Source: an uncultured Porphyromonadaceae bacterium
GTDB taxonomy: Bacteria > Bacteroidota > Bacteroidia > Bacteroidales > Muribaculaceae
Direction of reading: 5' to 3'
DNA: 37,460 nt
Assembly (NCBI GenBank): GCA_902495245.1
Contig: CABUWI010000015.1
Span: 1-37,460 of the forward strand
In this document: positions 28,835 through 36,795 of the stretch, piece after piece
Layout: every line of letters starts with the position of its first letter
Position numbering within the stretch: the stretch's first letter is position 1
Made by a program: the position numbers and the translations under genes
Notes under the pieces: model-generated
Database searches by the model: none
The model's input: the letters and a program-made list of their open reading frames with translations, nothing else
Told to the model about the DNA's origin: nothing

Positions 28835-28963
28835 TCAATGCGTTTTCAACTCCAATTCTATATCCTCGATTGAGGGGAGAGTGCTCTTGAACTCGTCGGG
28901 TGAGAGTGGTGCATTAACGGCTAATCGTAGGGAGATGCCTTCGGTTTGTTTCGTAATTAGCTG
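28835..28963 (-). pseudogene. C-terminal remnant of an unidentified gene
   Basis: A 42-codon minus-strand frame without a start reads LITKQTEGISLRLAVNAPLS then PDEFKSTLPSIEDIELELKT and stops at 28835, right before a good terminator. The sequence has a protein-like pattern and ends where a gene should. Upstream it runs into TGA at 28966-28964 and then the repeat-derived segment starting at 28989. The simplest reading is the tail of a gene truncated by the repeat insertion or by deletion. I do not recognise the family. It may instead be chance. Confidence 0.35.
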
Positions 28964-28988
28964 TCATTCAGCAACGTGCCAAAGGCAC

Positions 28989-29169
28989 AATGTCGCTAAC
29001 TTAAGGAAAATAGTCGGTGGAATCCTCAAAGATTACATTATGCCAAAGGGTAGGGACGCACGGTTCGTGCGTCCGAGTTGCATAGCACATAACTTCCTGC
29101 AGTATCGGTCGTTACGGCGGACGCACGAGCCGTGCGTCCCTACAGAATTTACGAAACTGATATTTTGCA
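28989..29169. repeat. Double-hairpin palindromic repeat, copy 2
   Basis: The 154-bp core 29016-29169 matches 23816-23969. The four hairpin arms are identical in both copies, while the spacer between hairpins differs at many positions. The left extension carries AATGTCGCTAACTTAA (28989-29004), preceded by a small GTGCC/GGCAC hairpin; it is the inverse of the right end of copy 1. The right edge is four bases from the stop codon of the last ompH gene, so the element sits immediately 3' of a coding gene, as copy 1 does. Confidence 0.8.
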
Positions 29170-29173
29170 TTGG

Positions 29174-29680
29174 TTACTTGGCGGTGAGGCGGGCGACGAC
29201 GTCGTCGGTGATGTTGATGACGTCGGGGCCGACGTAGAGCATCTGACCTCTGGGCTGCACGAGCGAGATGCCTCTTTCCTGAGCCACGACGGCTATGGCG
29301 GCGTTGATTTTTTCGTCAATCGGGCCGAGTTGTTTGCGACGCTCGGCGGCGAGGTCGTCCTGAGCTTTCTGCTGGAAGGCCTGAATGCGCTGGTCGAGGT
29401 CTTGAATCTCCTGCTGGCGGCGCTCGCGAATGGCGGGTGCGGTCGACGACGACAGGGCCTGATATTCTTCGATTTTCTTATTGATTTCGTCGGTGAGCTT
29501 GCGGTATTCGTCTTCATACTGCTGCGAGGTCTGCTCGAGCAGCGACTGAGCGAGGCTCACTTCGGGCATGACGGCCTTGACGGAATCGATGTCGACAACG
29601 GCAACAGTGGTCTGAGCCTGAGCGGCGGGCATCACGGCCAGAGCGCCGACAAGTGCGATGAACAGTTTCTTGATAATCAT
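29174..29680 (-). CDS. OmpH/Skp-family periplasmic chaperone (third copy)
   Basis: A 168-residue protein with signal peptide IIKKLFIALVGALAVMPAAQA. The mature N-terminus VAVVDIDSVKAVMPEV is the OmpH strand, and a long charged coiled coil (about 45-130, QYEDEYRKLTDEINKKIEEY and DLDQRIQAFQQKAQDDL) follows. The chain ends with the beta strand pair LVQPRGQMLYVGPDVINITD. Skp proteins trimerise like a jellyfish and hold unfolded outer membrane proteins before BamA. It is the last ompH copy, separated from the previous one by a perfect inverted repeat. Paralogous to the two genes upstream, with clearly diverged sequence. Confidence 0.87.
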   Translation of the reverse strand: MIIKKLFIALVGALAVMPAAQAQTTVAVVDIDSVKAVMPEVSLAQSLLEQTSQQYEDEYRKLTDEINKKIEEYQALSSSTAPAIRERRQQEIQDLDQRIQAFQQKAQDDLAAERRKQLGPIDEKINAAIAVVAQERGISLVQPRGQMLYVGPDVINITDDVVARLTAK

Positions 29681-29716
29681 TTACACCGGGTTTTTAAGGT
29701 TGGCGTTAGAAACAAC

Positions 29717-29757
29717 GTTACTCACGTGAGCAAAAACTGACCGGACACGTGAGTAAC
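29717..29757 (-). other. Perfect 12-bp inverted repeat between ompH copies
   Basis: GTTACTCACGTG (29717-29728) and CACGTGAGTAAC (29746-29757) are exact inverse complements around a 17-nt loop. Each arm also contains the palindrome CACGTG. It lies 39 nt downstream of the second ompH stop and 36 nt upstream of the third ompH start. It could attenuate transcription, protect an mRNA end, or bind a dimeric regulator; no U run follows. Confidence 0.65.
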
Positions 29758-29796
29758 AGGAAAAAGAAGATGAGAGAGGAGATGAGAAGCGGGAGG

Positions 29797-30294
29797 TTAC
29801 TGAATTCCGAGTTTGCTCTTGATGTTGGCGGTTACGTCAACAACGGCATCGGAGGTGTAGATGGCCACGCCGTCGGGGAAAATCATCAGGTAGCCCTGCT
29901 CCTTGCCGAAGTCTTTGATGGCGTTGACGAGTTTTTCCTGAATGGGCTGCATGAGGGTCTGCTGCTGGCGCTGCAGTTCCTGCTGGGCGTTGGTGTAGAA
30001 CGTTTCGATTCGCTGCTGCATGCTGTCGAGCTCTTTGGCCTTGTCGGCGCGGATTGCCTCAGAGGTGGTTTCGGGCAGAGCCTGGAATTCCTGGACTTTC
30101 TTGTCGAGTTCGCTGCGCAGGGTTGTGAGCTGGTCTTCGAAAGTCTTCGATGCGGCGCCGAGCTTGTCTTGCGCGTCCTTGTATTCAGGCATGGCGGTCA
30201 TGACGGTCTGGGCGTCGACCACTGCGAATTTGTCCTGGGCAAAAGCGCAGGCGGGAAGAGCTATGGCCAGAGCCAGAAGAATTTTCTTAATCAT
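29797..30294 (-). CDS. OmpH/Skp-family periplasmic chaperone (second copy)
   Basis: A 165-residue protein: signal peptide IKKILLALAIALPACAFA, mature FAVVDAQTVMTAMPEYKDAQ, then a coiled coil of about 80 residues (FEDQLTTLRSELDKKVQEF; MQQRIETFYTNAQQELQRQQ), and the closing strands LMIFPDGVAIYTSDAVVDVT. Expected to act as a periplasmic holdase for outer membrane proteins. A -7 element at 30346-30338 lies upstream, so this copy and the third may be transcribed separately from bamA and the first copy. Confidence 0.88.
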   Translation of the reverse strand: MIKKILLALAIALPACAFAQDKFAVVDAQTVMTAMPEYKDAQDKLGAASKTFEDQLTTLRSELDKKVQEFQALPETTSEAIRADKAKELDSMQQRIETFYTNAQQELQRQQQTLMQPIQEKLVNAIKDFGKEQGYLMIFPDGVAIYTSDAVVDVTANIKSKLGIQ

Positions 30295-30337
30295 CTTGAT
30301 TTTTATGTGTTTGTTAAGTTAAATTTTTTCGCTGAGT

Positions 30338-30346
30338 GCAAAGTTA
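30338..30346 (-). promoter_or_regulatory. Internal -7 element before second ompH
   Basis: TAACTTTGC on the minus strand, about 43 nt before ATG 30294. The region 5' of it is AT-rich but has no clear TTTG at 19-20 nt. It suggests an internal promoter in the bamA-ompH operon. Confidence 0.45.
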
Positions 30347-30404
30347 GTAAAAATTTGCAACTAACGGCCCACAATTCTCTATAATTTATATGAAAGAATG
30401 TGAA

Positions 30405-30923
30405 TCAGCGGGCCGAATAGCCCAGGGCGTCGAGCACTTCGTTGGAAATGTCGATGCGGGGCGAGGCATAGATTATGTTGGCCGACGAGGCGCGGTCAAA
30501 GATTGTCTGATAGCCTTTCTGCTCGGCTATCTTCTTGATAGCGTTGTAGATTTCGTCCTGAATCGGCTCCATGAGGCTCTGGCGTTTCTTGTAGAGTTCG
30601 CCCTCGGGGCCGAAGTATTTATATTTGAGGTCGGTGGCCTCTTTTTCGGCGTTGACAATTTCCTGCTCTTTGGCTTTTTTCTGGTCGTCGGTCATGAAAA
30701 CGAGCTCCGACTGATAGTTCTTGTAGAGATTCTCGGCCGTTGCGCTCTTGGCCTCGACCTCTTTCTGCCATCGCTGCGAGAGCTGGTTGAGCTGCTCGTT
30801 GGCCATTTCATACTGAGGGTAGTTCTTGAGAATGTATTCCATGTCGACCAGCGCATACTTCTGGGCCGATGCGCCGAAGGCGGCTCCGGCCACCAGGGCG
30901 AGAATGAGAAGCAGTTTTTTCAT
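30405..30923 (-). CDS. OmpH/Skp-family periplasmic chaperone (first copy)
   Basis: A 172-residue protein starting at ATG 30923, where a signal peptide begins (KKLLLILALVAGAAFGASAQ). A longer frame adds 13 residues without signal character. The mature N-terminus YALVDMEYILKNYPQYEMAN is the conserved OmpH start. A coiled coil follows (LSQRWQKEVEAKSATAENLY; KKAKEQEIVNAEKEATDLKY), and the end has TIFDRASSANIIYASPRIDI. It lies 57 bases after bamA, the standard position of ompH/skp in this phylum. Acts with BamA in outer membrane protein assembly. Confidence 0.9.
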   Translation of the reverse strand: MKKLLLILALVAGAAFGASAQKYALVDMEYILKNYPQYEMANEQLNQLSQRWQKEVEAKSATAENLYKNYQSELVFMTDDQKKAKEQEIVNAEKEATDLKYKYFGPEGELYKKRQSLMEPIQDEIYNAIKKIAEQKGYQTIFDRASSANIIYASPRIDISNEVLDALGYSAR

Positions 30924-30979
30924 ATCTTTATTATTTAAGCGGTTATACATTATAATAGACAATCAACCCGTGAAAAGGT

Positions 30980-33610
30980 TTAGAACTCCTGGCCGAGCAC
31001 GAAGTGGAAGTGGCTGCCGCCGCGGTTGCCGTAGGCGTCCTTGTCGAAGCCATAGCCCCAGTCGATGCCGAGCAGGCCGACCATGGGCAGATAGACGCGC
31101 AGGCCGAAGCCGGCCGAGCGCTTCATCTGGAAGGGGTTGAAGTCGCTGACGTTGGTCCAGGCGTTGCCGGCCTCGGCGAAGGCCAGGCCGTAGATGGTCG
31201 TGGTCGGCTGCAGCAGGAAGGGGAAGTGGAGCTCGACGCCGAAGCGGGTGTAGGCATAGCCTTCGCGGCCGTAGGGGGTGAAGGCGCCGTTGTCGTAGCC
31301 GCGCAGGGCAATGGTCTCGGTGGCGTAGGTGTAGGAGCCGCTCATGCCGTCGCCGCCCACGTAGAAGGTCTCGAACGGCGTCTTCAGATGCTTGTTCCAC
31401 GAGCCGATGAGGCCGAAGTCGGCGCGGGTCATGAGCACGAGCGTGTATTTGCCGTTGGGGTTGATGAGCGGGGTGTAGGTCTTTGAGTGGAAACGGATTT
31501 TCCAGTATTCAATCCATTTGTAGCGTTCGGCCTTGGCTTTTTCGGAATCGTCGGCTGCGAGTTTGGCCCAGTTGCGGCCCGGCATGAAGAGCGAGGCGGG
31601 CGGAGTTATCTGCGCGTTGATCGAGAAGGAGGAGCCGCTGCGGGTATAGAGCGGGTTGTCTATGTTCGAGCGGGCCAGCGTCAGGCCGAGCACGATTGAG
31701 TTAGACGTGCCGTTGTTCATGTAGTAGAGATACTCCCAGTTCTTCAGCGAGTAGAAGTTGTAGGTGAGGTCGGCGTTGAAGGTGAAGTAGTCGTCGGGCC
31801 AGTTCAGACGCTTGCCGAAGCCGACGGTAACGCCGGCCATCTGCAGCACCTTGTTGGGGTCGTAGGCGTCCTGATAGGCCGACGAGTTGCCGCCGTAACC
31901 ATAGCCGTAGCCATAACCGTAGCCATAGCCGTAGTTATACATGTTGTTCAGGTAGTTCTTGTTGTAGAACGAGTTGCTGATGCCGGTCTGACGGCTGTAG
32001 TAGCCCGTAACGGAGAAAGCGTTGGGGCGCTTTCCGCCGAACCAGGGGTCGAGGAAGCTGATCTGATAGGCCTGATAGTAGCGGGCGTTGGTCTGCACGC
32101 TTAGCGAGAAGGTCTGGCCGTCGCCCTGCGGAATGAGGCCCTTGTAGGTCTTGGGGTGGAAGAGGTTCTTGATTGAGAAGTTGGTGAACTTCAGGCCCAC
32201 CTTGCCTATGAGGCCGGTCTGGCCCCAGCCCAGCGAGAGCTCGATCTGGTCGTTTGCCTTGGAGGTGAGGTTCCAGTTGATGTCGACGGTGCCGTCTTCC
32301 TGGTTGGGCTGCACGTCGGGCGCCACGGACTCGGGGTCGAAGTGGCCCATCTGCATGATTTCGCGGGCCGAGCGCATCAGAGCATCGCGGTTGAAGAGGT
32401 CGCCGGGGCGCGTGCGCAGTTCGCGGCGCACCACTTTTTCATACAACCGGTCGTTGCCGTTGATGTTGACGGCATTGATTCGCGCCTGCGGGCCTTCGAT
32501 TACCTGCAGCTCGAGGTCGATTGAGTCGCCCTCGATGTTGCGGTCGATGGGGGTGATGTTGGCAAAGATATAGCCCTGATTGTAGTAGGCGTTGCCAACG
32601 GCGTCTTCGTCGTCGGTGAGGCGCTTTTTGAGCAGCTTCTCGTTGAACACGCCGCCGGGTTTGATGTCGAGCACCTCCTGGAGGCGGTCGCTCTGATAGA
32701 CGGTGTTGCCCACCCAGTTGATTGAGCGCAGATAATACTGCTTGCCCTCGTCGAGGTTGATGTAGATGTCTACCTTGCCGTTGTCGTTGGGCACGACGCT
32801 GTCGGAGACGATGACGGCGTCGCGATAGCCGTGTTCGTTATATTTTTCGAGAATGCGCTCGAGGTCGGCCTCATAGTCGGCCTCGGTAAATTTCTTCTGG
32901 CTGAAAATCTTGATGAGGTCCTTGCTGATGTTGGTCTTCTTCATGGCGTTGCGCAGGGCGCGGTCAGAGAAGACGTTGTTGCCCGTGAAGGTGATGGAGT
33001 TCACCTTGACCTTGTTGCTGCGGTTGACCTTGATTCTGACAATCTGCTCGTTGGGGGCGTCGAGCGCGTCGATGAGGTCGACCTGCACGTCGGCGTTGTT
33101 AAAGCCTTTTTCTTTATAATAGTCTTTGATGACCTTGACGATGAGGTCGACGATGTTCTGCGAAATCTGATTTCCGCGCGCAAGGTGGAGCTTCTGGCTG
33201 ACGTCTTCGCGCTCGTTCTTTTTCATGCCGATATATTCCACGTCGCGAATGCGCGGCTGCTGGCGCAGGTCGTAGACAAGCCAGGCGCGGTTGCCCACGG
33301 TCTTGTCGACGCGGATTTTCACCTGCGAGAAGAGTCCCTGGGCCATCAGGCGCTTGGCGGCGTTAGTGAGCTCGGCGCCGGGAATCTGCACGCGCTCGCC
33401 CACGGAGAGGCCGGCATAGTTTCTGATGACGTCGGGATTATAGTTGGGCGCACCTTTGACCTCGATGCTTGCAATGGTGTATGTTCGGGCCGTGGAGCCG
33501 TAAATCACCTTCGGGTTGGCCACGGTGTCGGCCGGAGCCGTCTGCGCGGCTGCCGGAGCGGCGACCAGCGCCGTCAAAGCGAGAAACAAATAGTTGAATA
33601 TCGTGCGCAT
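30980..33610 (-). CDS. bamA: BamA outer membrane assembly factor
   Basis: An 876-residue protein. Signal peptide RTIFNYLFLALTALVAAPAAA; five POTRA domains to about residue 430 (first: YTIASIEVKGAPNYNPDVIR; fifth begins INAVNINGNDRLYEKVVRRE). Then the 16-strand barrel, with ELSLGWGQTGLIGKVGL at its start and LGIDWGYGFDKDAYGNRGG near the C-terminus, ending in the Phe typical of outer membrane proteins (VLGQEF). It inserts barrels into the outer membrane. ATG 33646 overlaps the uppS stop and would add 12 residues before the signal peptide; ATG 33610 is preferred. A YG-repeat loop lies in the barrel. Confidence 0.95.
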   Translation of the reverse strand: MRTIFNYLFLALTALVAAPAAAQTAPADTVANPKVIYGSTARTYTIASIEVKGAPNYNPDVIRNYAGLSVGERVQIPGAELTNAAKRLMAQGLFSQVKIRVDKTVGNRAWLVYDLRQQPRIRDVEYIGMKKNEREDVSQKLHLARGNQISQNIVDLIVKVIKDYYKEKGFNNADVQVDLIDALDAPNEQIVRIKVNRSNKVKVNSITFTGNNVFSDRALRNAMKKTNISKDLIKIFSQKKFTEADYEADLERILEKYNEHGYRDAVIVSDSVVPNDNGKVDIYINLDEGKQYYLRSINWVGNTVYQSDRLQEVLDIKPGGVFNEKLLKKRLTDDEDAVGNAYYNQGYIFANITPIDRNIEGDSIDLELQVIEGPQARINAVNINGNDRLYEKVVRRELRTRPGDLFNRDALMRSAREIMQMGHFDPESVAPDVQPNQEDGTVDINWNLTSKANDQIELSLGWGQTGLIGKVGLKFTNFSIKNLFHPKTYKGLIPQGDGQTFSLSVQTNARYYQAYQISFLDPWFGGKRPNAFSVTGYYSRQTGISNSFYNKNYLNNMYNYGYGYGYGYGYGYGGNSSAYQDAYDPNKVLQMAGVTVGFGKRLNWPDDYFTFNADLTYNFYSLKNWEYLYYMNNGTSNSIVLGLTLARSNIDNPLYTRSGSSFSINAQITPPASLFMPGRNWAKLAADDSEKAKAERYKWIEYWKIRFHSKTYTPLINPNGKYTLVLMTRADFGLIGSWNKHLKTPFETFYVGGDGMSGSYTYATETIALRGYDNGAFTPYGREGYAYTRFGVELHFPFLLQPTTTIYGLAFAEAGNAWTNVSDFNPFQMKRSAGFGLRVYLPMVGLLGIDWGYGFDKDAYGNRGGSHFHFVLGQEF
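31893..31940. repeat. 12-bp tandem repeat encoding a Tyr-Gly tract in BamA
   Basis: Four 12-bp units (CCGTAACCATAG and close variants) start at 31893, 31905, 31917 and 31929. On the minus strand they encode alternating Tyr-Gly residues within the barrel domain, probably an extracellular loop. Such units can expand or contract by replication slippage without breaking the frame. Confidence 0.8.
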
Positions 33611-33642
33611 GTGCGGTAAACGAACGTGAGGGGTTGCGTTGG

Positions 33643-34404
33643 TCATTTGGTGGTGGAACTGACTTGGTCGCCGGTCAGGCCGAAGCGTCGTTGGCGATGT
33701 TGATAGGTGATAATTGCGTCGGCAAACTCGGATTTTCCGAAATCGGGCCAGAACATCGGGCTGAAGTAAAGTTCGCTGTAGGCCAGCTGCCAGAGCAGAT
33801 AGTTGGATATGCGGAAGTCGCCGCCGGTGCGAATCAGCAGGTCGGGGTCGGGGAGGGTAGGGTCGGCCATGGCGCCGCTGACCGTGGCGTCGGTAATGTC
33901 GTCGGGGCTGAGCGAGCCGTCGGCCACGCGGCGGGCAATCTTGCGCACGGCTTCGGTGATTTCCCAGCGGCTCGAATAGCTGAGCGCCAGGTTAAGCACC
34001 AGGCCGGTGCAGTGAGCGGTGTCGGCCATGCAGCCGCGCAGACATTCGCGGGTCTCGGCGGGCAGGCGGTCAAAGTCGCCTATGAGGGTCAGCCTGACGT
34101 TGTTCTTGATGAGGTCGGGCGTTTCGCGGACAATGGCCATGCCCACAAGGGCCATCAGCGCGTCGACTTCCTTCTGCGGCCGGTTCCAGTTTTCGGTCGA
34201 GAAGGTGTAGAGCGTCAGATACTTGATGCCGATTTCGCTGGCGGCCTCGGTTATCTGCCTGACGGTGTCGACGCCGCGCACGTGGCCCTCCGAGCGGTCG
34301 AGGCCGCGCGCCGAGGCCCAGCGGCCGTTGCCGTCCATGATGATTGCTATGTGGCCGGGCAGCCTCTCGGGGTCTATTTCGCGAAGTTTATCTTGAAAAT
34401 CCAT
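33643..34404 (-). CDS. uppS: Isoprenyl transferase (undecaprenyl diphosphate synthase)
   Basis: A 253-residue cis-prenyltransferase. All hallmark regions are present: HIAIIMDGNGRWASARGL with the catalytic Asp near residue 24; GHVRGVDTVRQI; LTLYTFSTENWNRP; LALSYSSRWEI; and DLLIRTGGDFRISNYLLWQ followed by SELYFSPMFWPDF near residue 195-225. It condenses isopentenyl diphosphate onto farnesyl diphosphate to make the C55 carrier for peptidoglycan and surface glycans, linking it to the glycan genes elsewhere in the window. It follows the DUF6089 gene by six bases and overlaps a possible bamA start. Confidence 0.97.
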   Translation of the reverse strand: MDFQDKLREIDPERLPGHIAIIMDGNGRWASARGLDRSEGHVRGVDTVRQITEAASEIGIKYLTLYTFSTENWNRPQKEVDALMALVGMAIVRETPDLIKNNVRLTLIGDFDRLPAETRECLRGCMADTAHCTGLVLNLALSYSSRWEITEAVRKIARRVADGSLSPDDITDATVSGAMADPTLPDPDLLIRTGGDFRISNYLLWQLAYSELYFSPMFWPDFGKSEFADAIITYQHRQRRFGLTGDQVSSTTK

Positions 34405-34410
34405 TGATTG

Positions 34411-35106
34411 TCAGTCTTTATAGTGGCACGTCTCGCAGCGCTTTCCGAACTCATAGGTTATGCTGACCATGATGTTCGAGTGCCAGTCAGTGTTTTTTAC
34501 AAAATCGCTTTTAATTCCTTGAAGGTCGGTGTAGGAGTTGCCGTCGAGCTTGTCGCCGAAGGTCTTGGTCATGCAGAACTCGGCGGCCAGGTTGAGGCGC
34601 GGCCTCAGCTTGAACTTGAAACCGAAAGCCATGGGCAGGGTAGGGGCCACGTTGACCTTGCCCCCGGAAGACGACATGCACACGCCCACGCCCACGGCCA
34701 GATAGGGCGTCCAGCGCTTGAGGCGCTTGAAGGTCTCGCCGATGCCGTAGGGAAAGAAGTTGAACTCGCCCCGTGCCGTCAGCTTATAGAACTGCGACGT
34801 GAACTTGACGTCGCCCCCCGGAAACTTGTTTGAAAACTGCGACGAGTCGCCGCGCAGTCCGGCCGTGGTGAAGACGCCGCGCACAATCCAGCGCGTGTCG
34901 AACATATAGCGGAAGCCAACCTGGGCGGCAAAACCGGGATTGCGGAACATGTTGGCCTGGTTGACGTCGCCCAGATAGCCGCTCATGCCCACACCGGCGC
35001 CGAGGTCGAATTTATAAGTCTCGTCCTGCGCGTGCACGACGGCGGCGCCTGCCGTCGCCATTGACAGCAGCACGCAGCAGATTATGCGCAGAACCGGGTT
35101 TTTCAT
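34411..35106 (-). CDS. DUF6089-like outer membrane beta-barrel protein
   Basis: A 231-residue protein with signal peptide KNPVLRIICCVLLSMATAGA and alternating strands typical of a small eight- to ten-strand barrel: FDLGAGVGMSGYLGDVNQ, GFAAQVGFRYMFDTRWIVRG, YKLTARGEFNFFPYG, TPYLAVGVGVCM, LPMAFGFKFKLRPRLNLAAE. The order DUF6242, DUF6089, uppS, bamA is conserved in gut Bacteroidales. The C-terminus, after ITYEFGKR, is a CETCHYKD tail with two cysteines. Function is unknown, but its position suggests a role in envelope assembly. Confidence 0.75.
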   Translation of the reverse strand: MKNPVLRIICCVLLSMATAGAAVVHAQDETYKFDLGAGVGMSGYLGDVNQANMFRNPGFAAQVGFRYMFDTRWIVRGVFTTAGLRGDSSQFSNKFPGGDVKFTSQFYKLTARGEFNFFPYGIGETFKRLKRWTPYLAVGVGVCMSSSGGKVNVAPTLPMAFGFKFKLRPRLNLAAEFCMTKTFGDKLDGNSYTDLQGIKSDFVKNTDWHSNIMVSITYEFGKRCETCHYKD

Positions 35107-35110
35107 ATTT

Positions 35111-36562
35111 TTATTGCAGCGGCTTGAAAGTCATGCGGTTGATTACGCCGGTCCACACCTGATTGAAAAGCCGGCCCGAAGCGTCATAGCCGCCGAACAT
35201 GTATATATAAGGTGCGTCCCACTCGGTTATGGGTTTGACGGCTCGCGAGGCCGTGAACGACTTGTAGCCCAGCAGCACGTCGGCGCCGCTGCGCGGCTTG
35301 ATGGCGGCGGGGAGCTGAAGGTCTTCGGAGGCCTTGCGCCAGTTGACGCCGTTGTCAAGCGACACGTAGACGCCCTTTTGCATCGTGCCGTCGGCCAGTC
35401 GGCCGCCCAGGGCAATCCATGCGCTATGGCGCGACGTGACGAACGTCTTGTTGTCGGTGCGGAAGGTGAAGTAGGGGAATACGGTCATGCCGGCGGCCTG
35501 CGGCAGCATGTAGTCGCCGCTGTAGCCGCTGAGCTGCATCCAGCCGCGTCCGTCGAAGCCCCAGGCGATGCCGCTGTAAGAGCCGTCGGCAAGGACGCCG
35601 CCGGCAAACATTGCCTGCGGTTCGATTGCCCATTCGTTGGTGAAGGTCCACATTGCCGAAGTCTCGCTCACGGGCATGCCGGCGGGAATGTCGCCCTCGG
35701 CTCCGCCAGGCCACGTTGCCCAGCGGCCGTTGCGGACGCCGACAATGTCATTGCCGAACGCGCCGTAAAGATGAGTCCACCCGGCGGGGGCGGTCGTCTC
35801 GCTCCACACCGTGCCGTCGGTGCTGCTCAGCAGCTTGCCCGATTCTGAAATGACATACATTGCATCGGGCGCGGCGGTCAGCGAGCCGACATTGACGTCG
35901 GCCGGCAAGGTGGTGATCATGTCGGTGTCCCACCGGAACTGGCTGGGGTGAGAGGCGCGGGCCATCTCGACCGACGAGCCGTTGGCCGACATGCAATAGA
36001 ACCCGTCGCCGAACTCCACGGCCTTCTGCTTTTTCAGGCCCGAAAGCGACGAAGGCAATATCTCGGGCCTCATATTCCACTGCAGCGAGTCGGGATTGCA
36101 GTTATGGACGTTGACGCGCACCGTGTAGATGCGCTCATACTCGCCGTCGGCCGACGTTACGCGCATCCACACCGAGCCGCGCGAAAAGTTGATTGAGTCG
36201 CCCGAGTTCTTCAGCAGGTTGATAACGGTGTCGGTGCCGTCGCTCAGCTTCGGCATCACAATCTCCACGCCGCTCGTCGACGGAATCTGCACGCTCACGA
36301 CCAGACGCCTCACGTCGGTGCCCCACGGCAGCGAATCGGCATTGAAAATCTCGCCTCTGACCTGATCTATCGAAAAATAGACCGAGTCGAGATATAGCAT
36401 CACCTTTGCGTTGGCTTTAAGAGAAAAGCTCCTGACCAGAGTGCTTGATTCGTTTTCCAGACCCGTCAGATTCTCCGTTTCTTCAGTCGTGGAATTACAT
36501 GCCGACAGGGCCGCAACGACCGCCGGCACAAGTATAATGAACTTTTTCAGCGTAAGTTTCAT
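35111..36562 (-). CDS. DUF6242-like lipoprotein
   Basis: A 483-residue protein starting at ATG 36562. The N-terminus KLTLKKFIILVPAVVAALSAC has a lipobox (LSAC), so it should be lipid-anchored after cleavage at about residue 21. The N-terminal half carries Ig-like strands (FSLKANAKVMLYLDSVYFSI, VWMRVTSADGEYERIYTVRV). The C-terminal half is a propeller-like series of short blades (GKLLSSTDGTVWSETT, WAIEPQAMFAGGVLADGSYS, GVYVSLDNGVNWRKAS, YIYMFGGYDASGRLFNQVWT) with BNR/Kelch-like Asp boxes. Family assignment is from memory of DUF6242 in this locus. It starts the operon leading to uppS and bamA. Confidence 0.75.
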   Translation of the reverse strand: MKLTLKKFIILVPAVVAALSACNSTTEETENLTGLENESSTLVRSFSLKANAKVMLYLDSVYFSIDQVRGEIFNADSLPWGTDVRRLVVSVQIPSTSGVEIVMPKLSDGTDTVINLLKNSGDSINFSRGSVWMRVTSADGEYERIYTVRVNVHNCNPDSLQWNMRPEILPSSLSGLKKQKAVEFGDGFYCMSANGSSVEMARASHPSQFRWDTDMITTLPADVNVGSLTAAPDAMYVISESGKLLSSTDGTVWSETTAPAGWTHLYGAFGNDIVGVRNGRWATWPGGAEGDIPAGMPVSETSAMWTFTNEWAIEPQAMFAGGVLADGSYSGIAWGFDGRGWMQLSGYSGDYMLPQAAGMTVFPYFTFRTDNKTFVTSRHSAWIALGGRLADGTMQKGVYVSLDNGVNWRKASEDLQLPAAIKPRSGADVLLGYKSFTASRAVKPITEWDAPYIYMFGGYDASGRLFNQVWTGVINRMTFKPLQ

Positions 36563-36588
36563 TCTTGAGCAAGTATATTTATCAACGT

Positions 36589-36597
36589 GCAAATTTA
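36589..36597 (-). promoter_or_regulatory. -7 element for the DUF6242-uppS-bamA operon
   Basis: TAAATTTGC on the minus strand, 26 nt before ATG 36562. No good TTTG is found at the standard distance; the upstream region is AT-rich. Confidence 0.5.
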
Positions 36598-36658
36598 GCA
36601 TTTTCTTCGCAATATTCTACCATATTACCAATTTTTAACCAATAAGAATAACAAAAGC

Positions 36659-36676
36659 CGGCGAAATAATTCGCCG
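36659..36676 (-). terminator. Terminator candidate of the DUF-unknown membrane gene
   Basis: CGGCGAA (36659-36665) and TTCGCCG (36670-36676) form a stem with a 4-nt loop. On the minus strand it is followed by GGCTTTTGTTATT. It lies about 120 nt downstream of the gene ending at 36796. Confidence 0.5.
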
Positions 36677-36795
36677 CCCACCGAAACAAAGACAGCCTTA
36701 TATCATATAGCGAAAGTCAGCGAAATAGTATGATTAGAAGATTGAGAGAAAGCAAAGTGGAATCTGCCGGTAATCTCTTTATACATCTCCAATTA

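Noticed and set aside
27307..28890. Open plus-strand frame of 527 codons
   Set aside because: Antisense of secDF; Gly/Val/His-rich shadow.
23816..29169. CRISPR-like repeat interpretation of the palindromic copies
   Set aside because: Only two copies 5 kb apart, each a pair of inverted hairpins, with no regular spacers and no cas genes.
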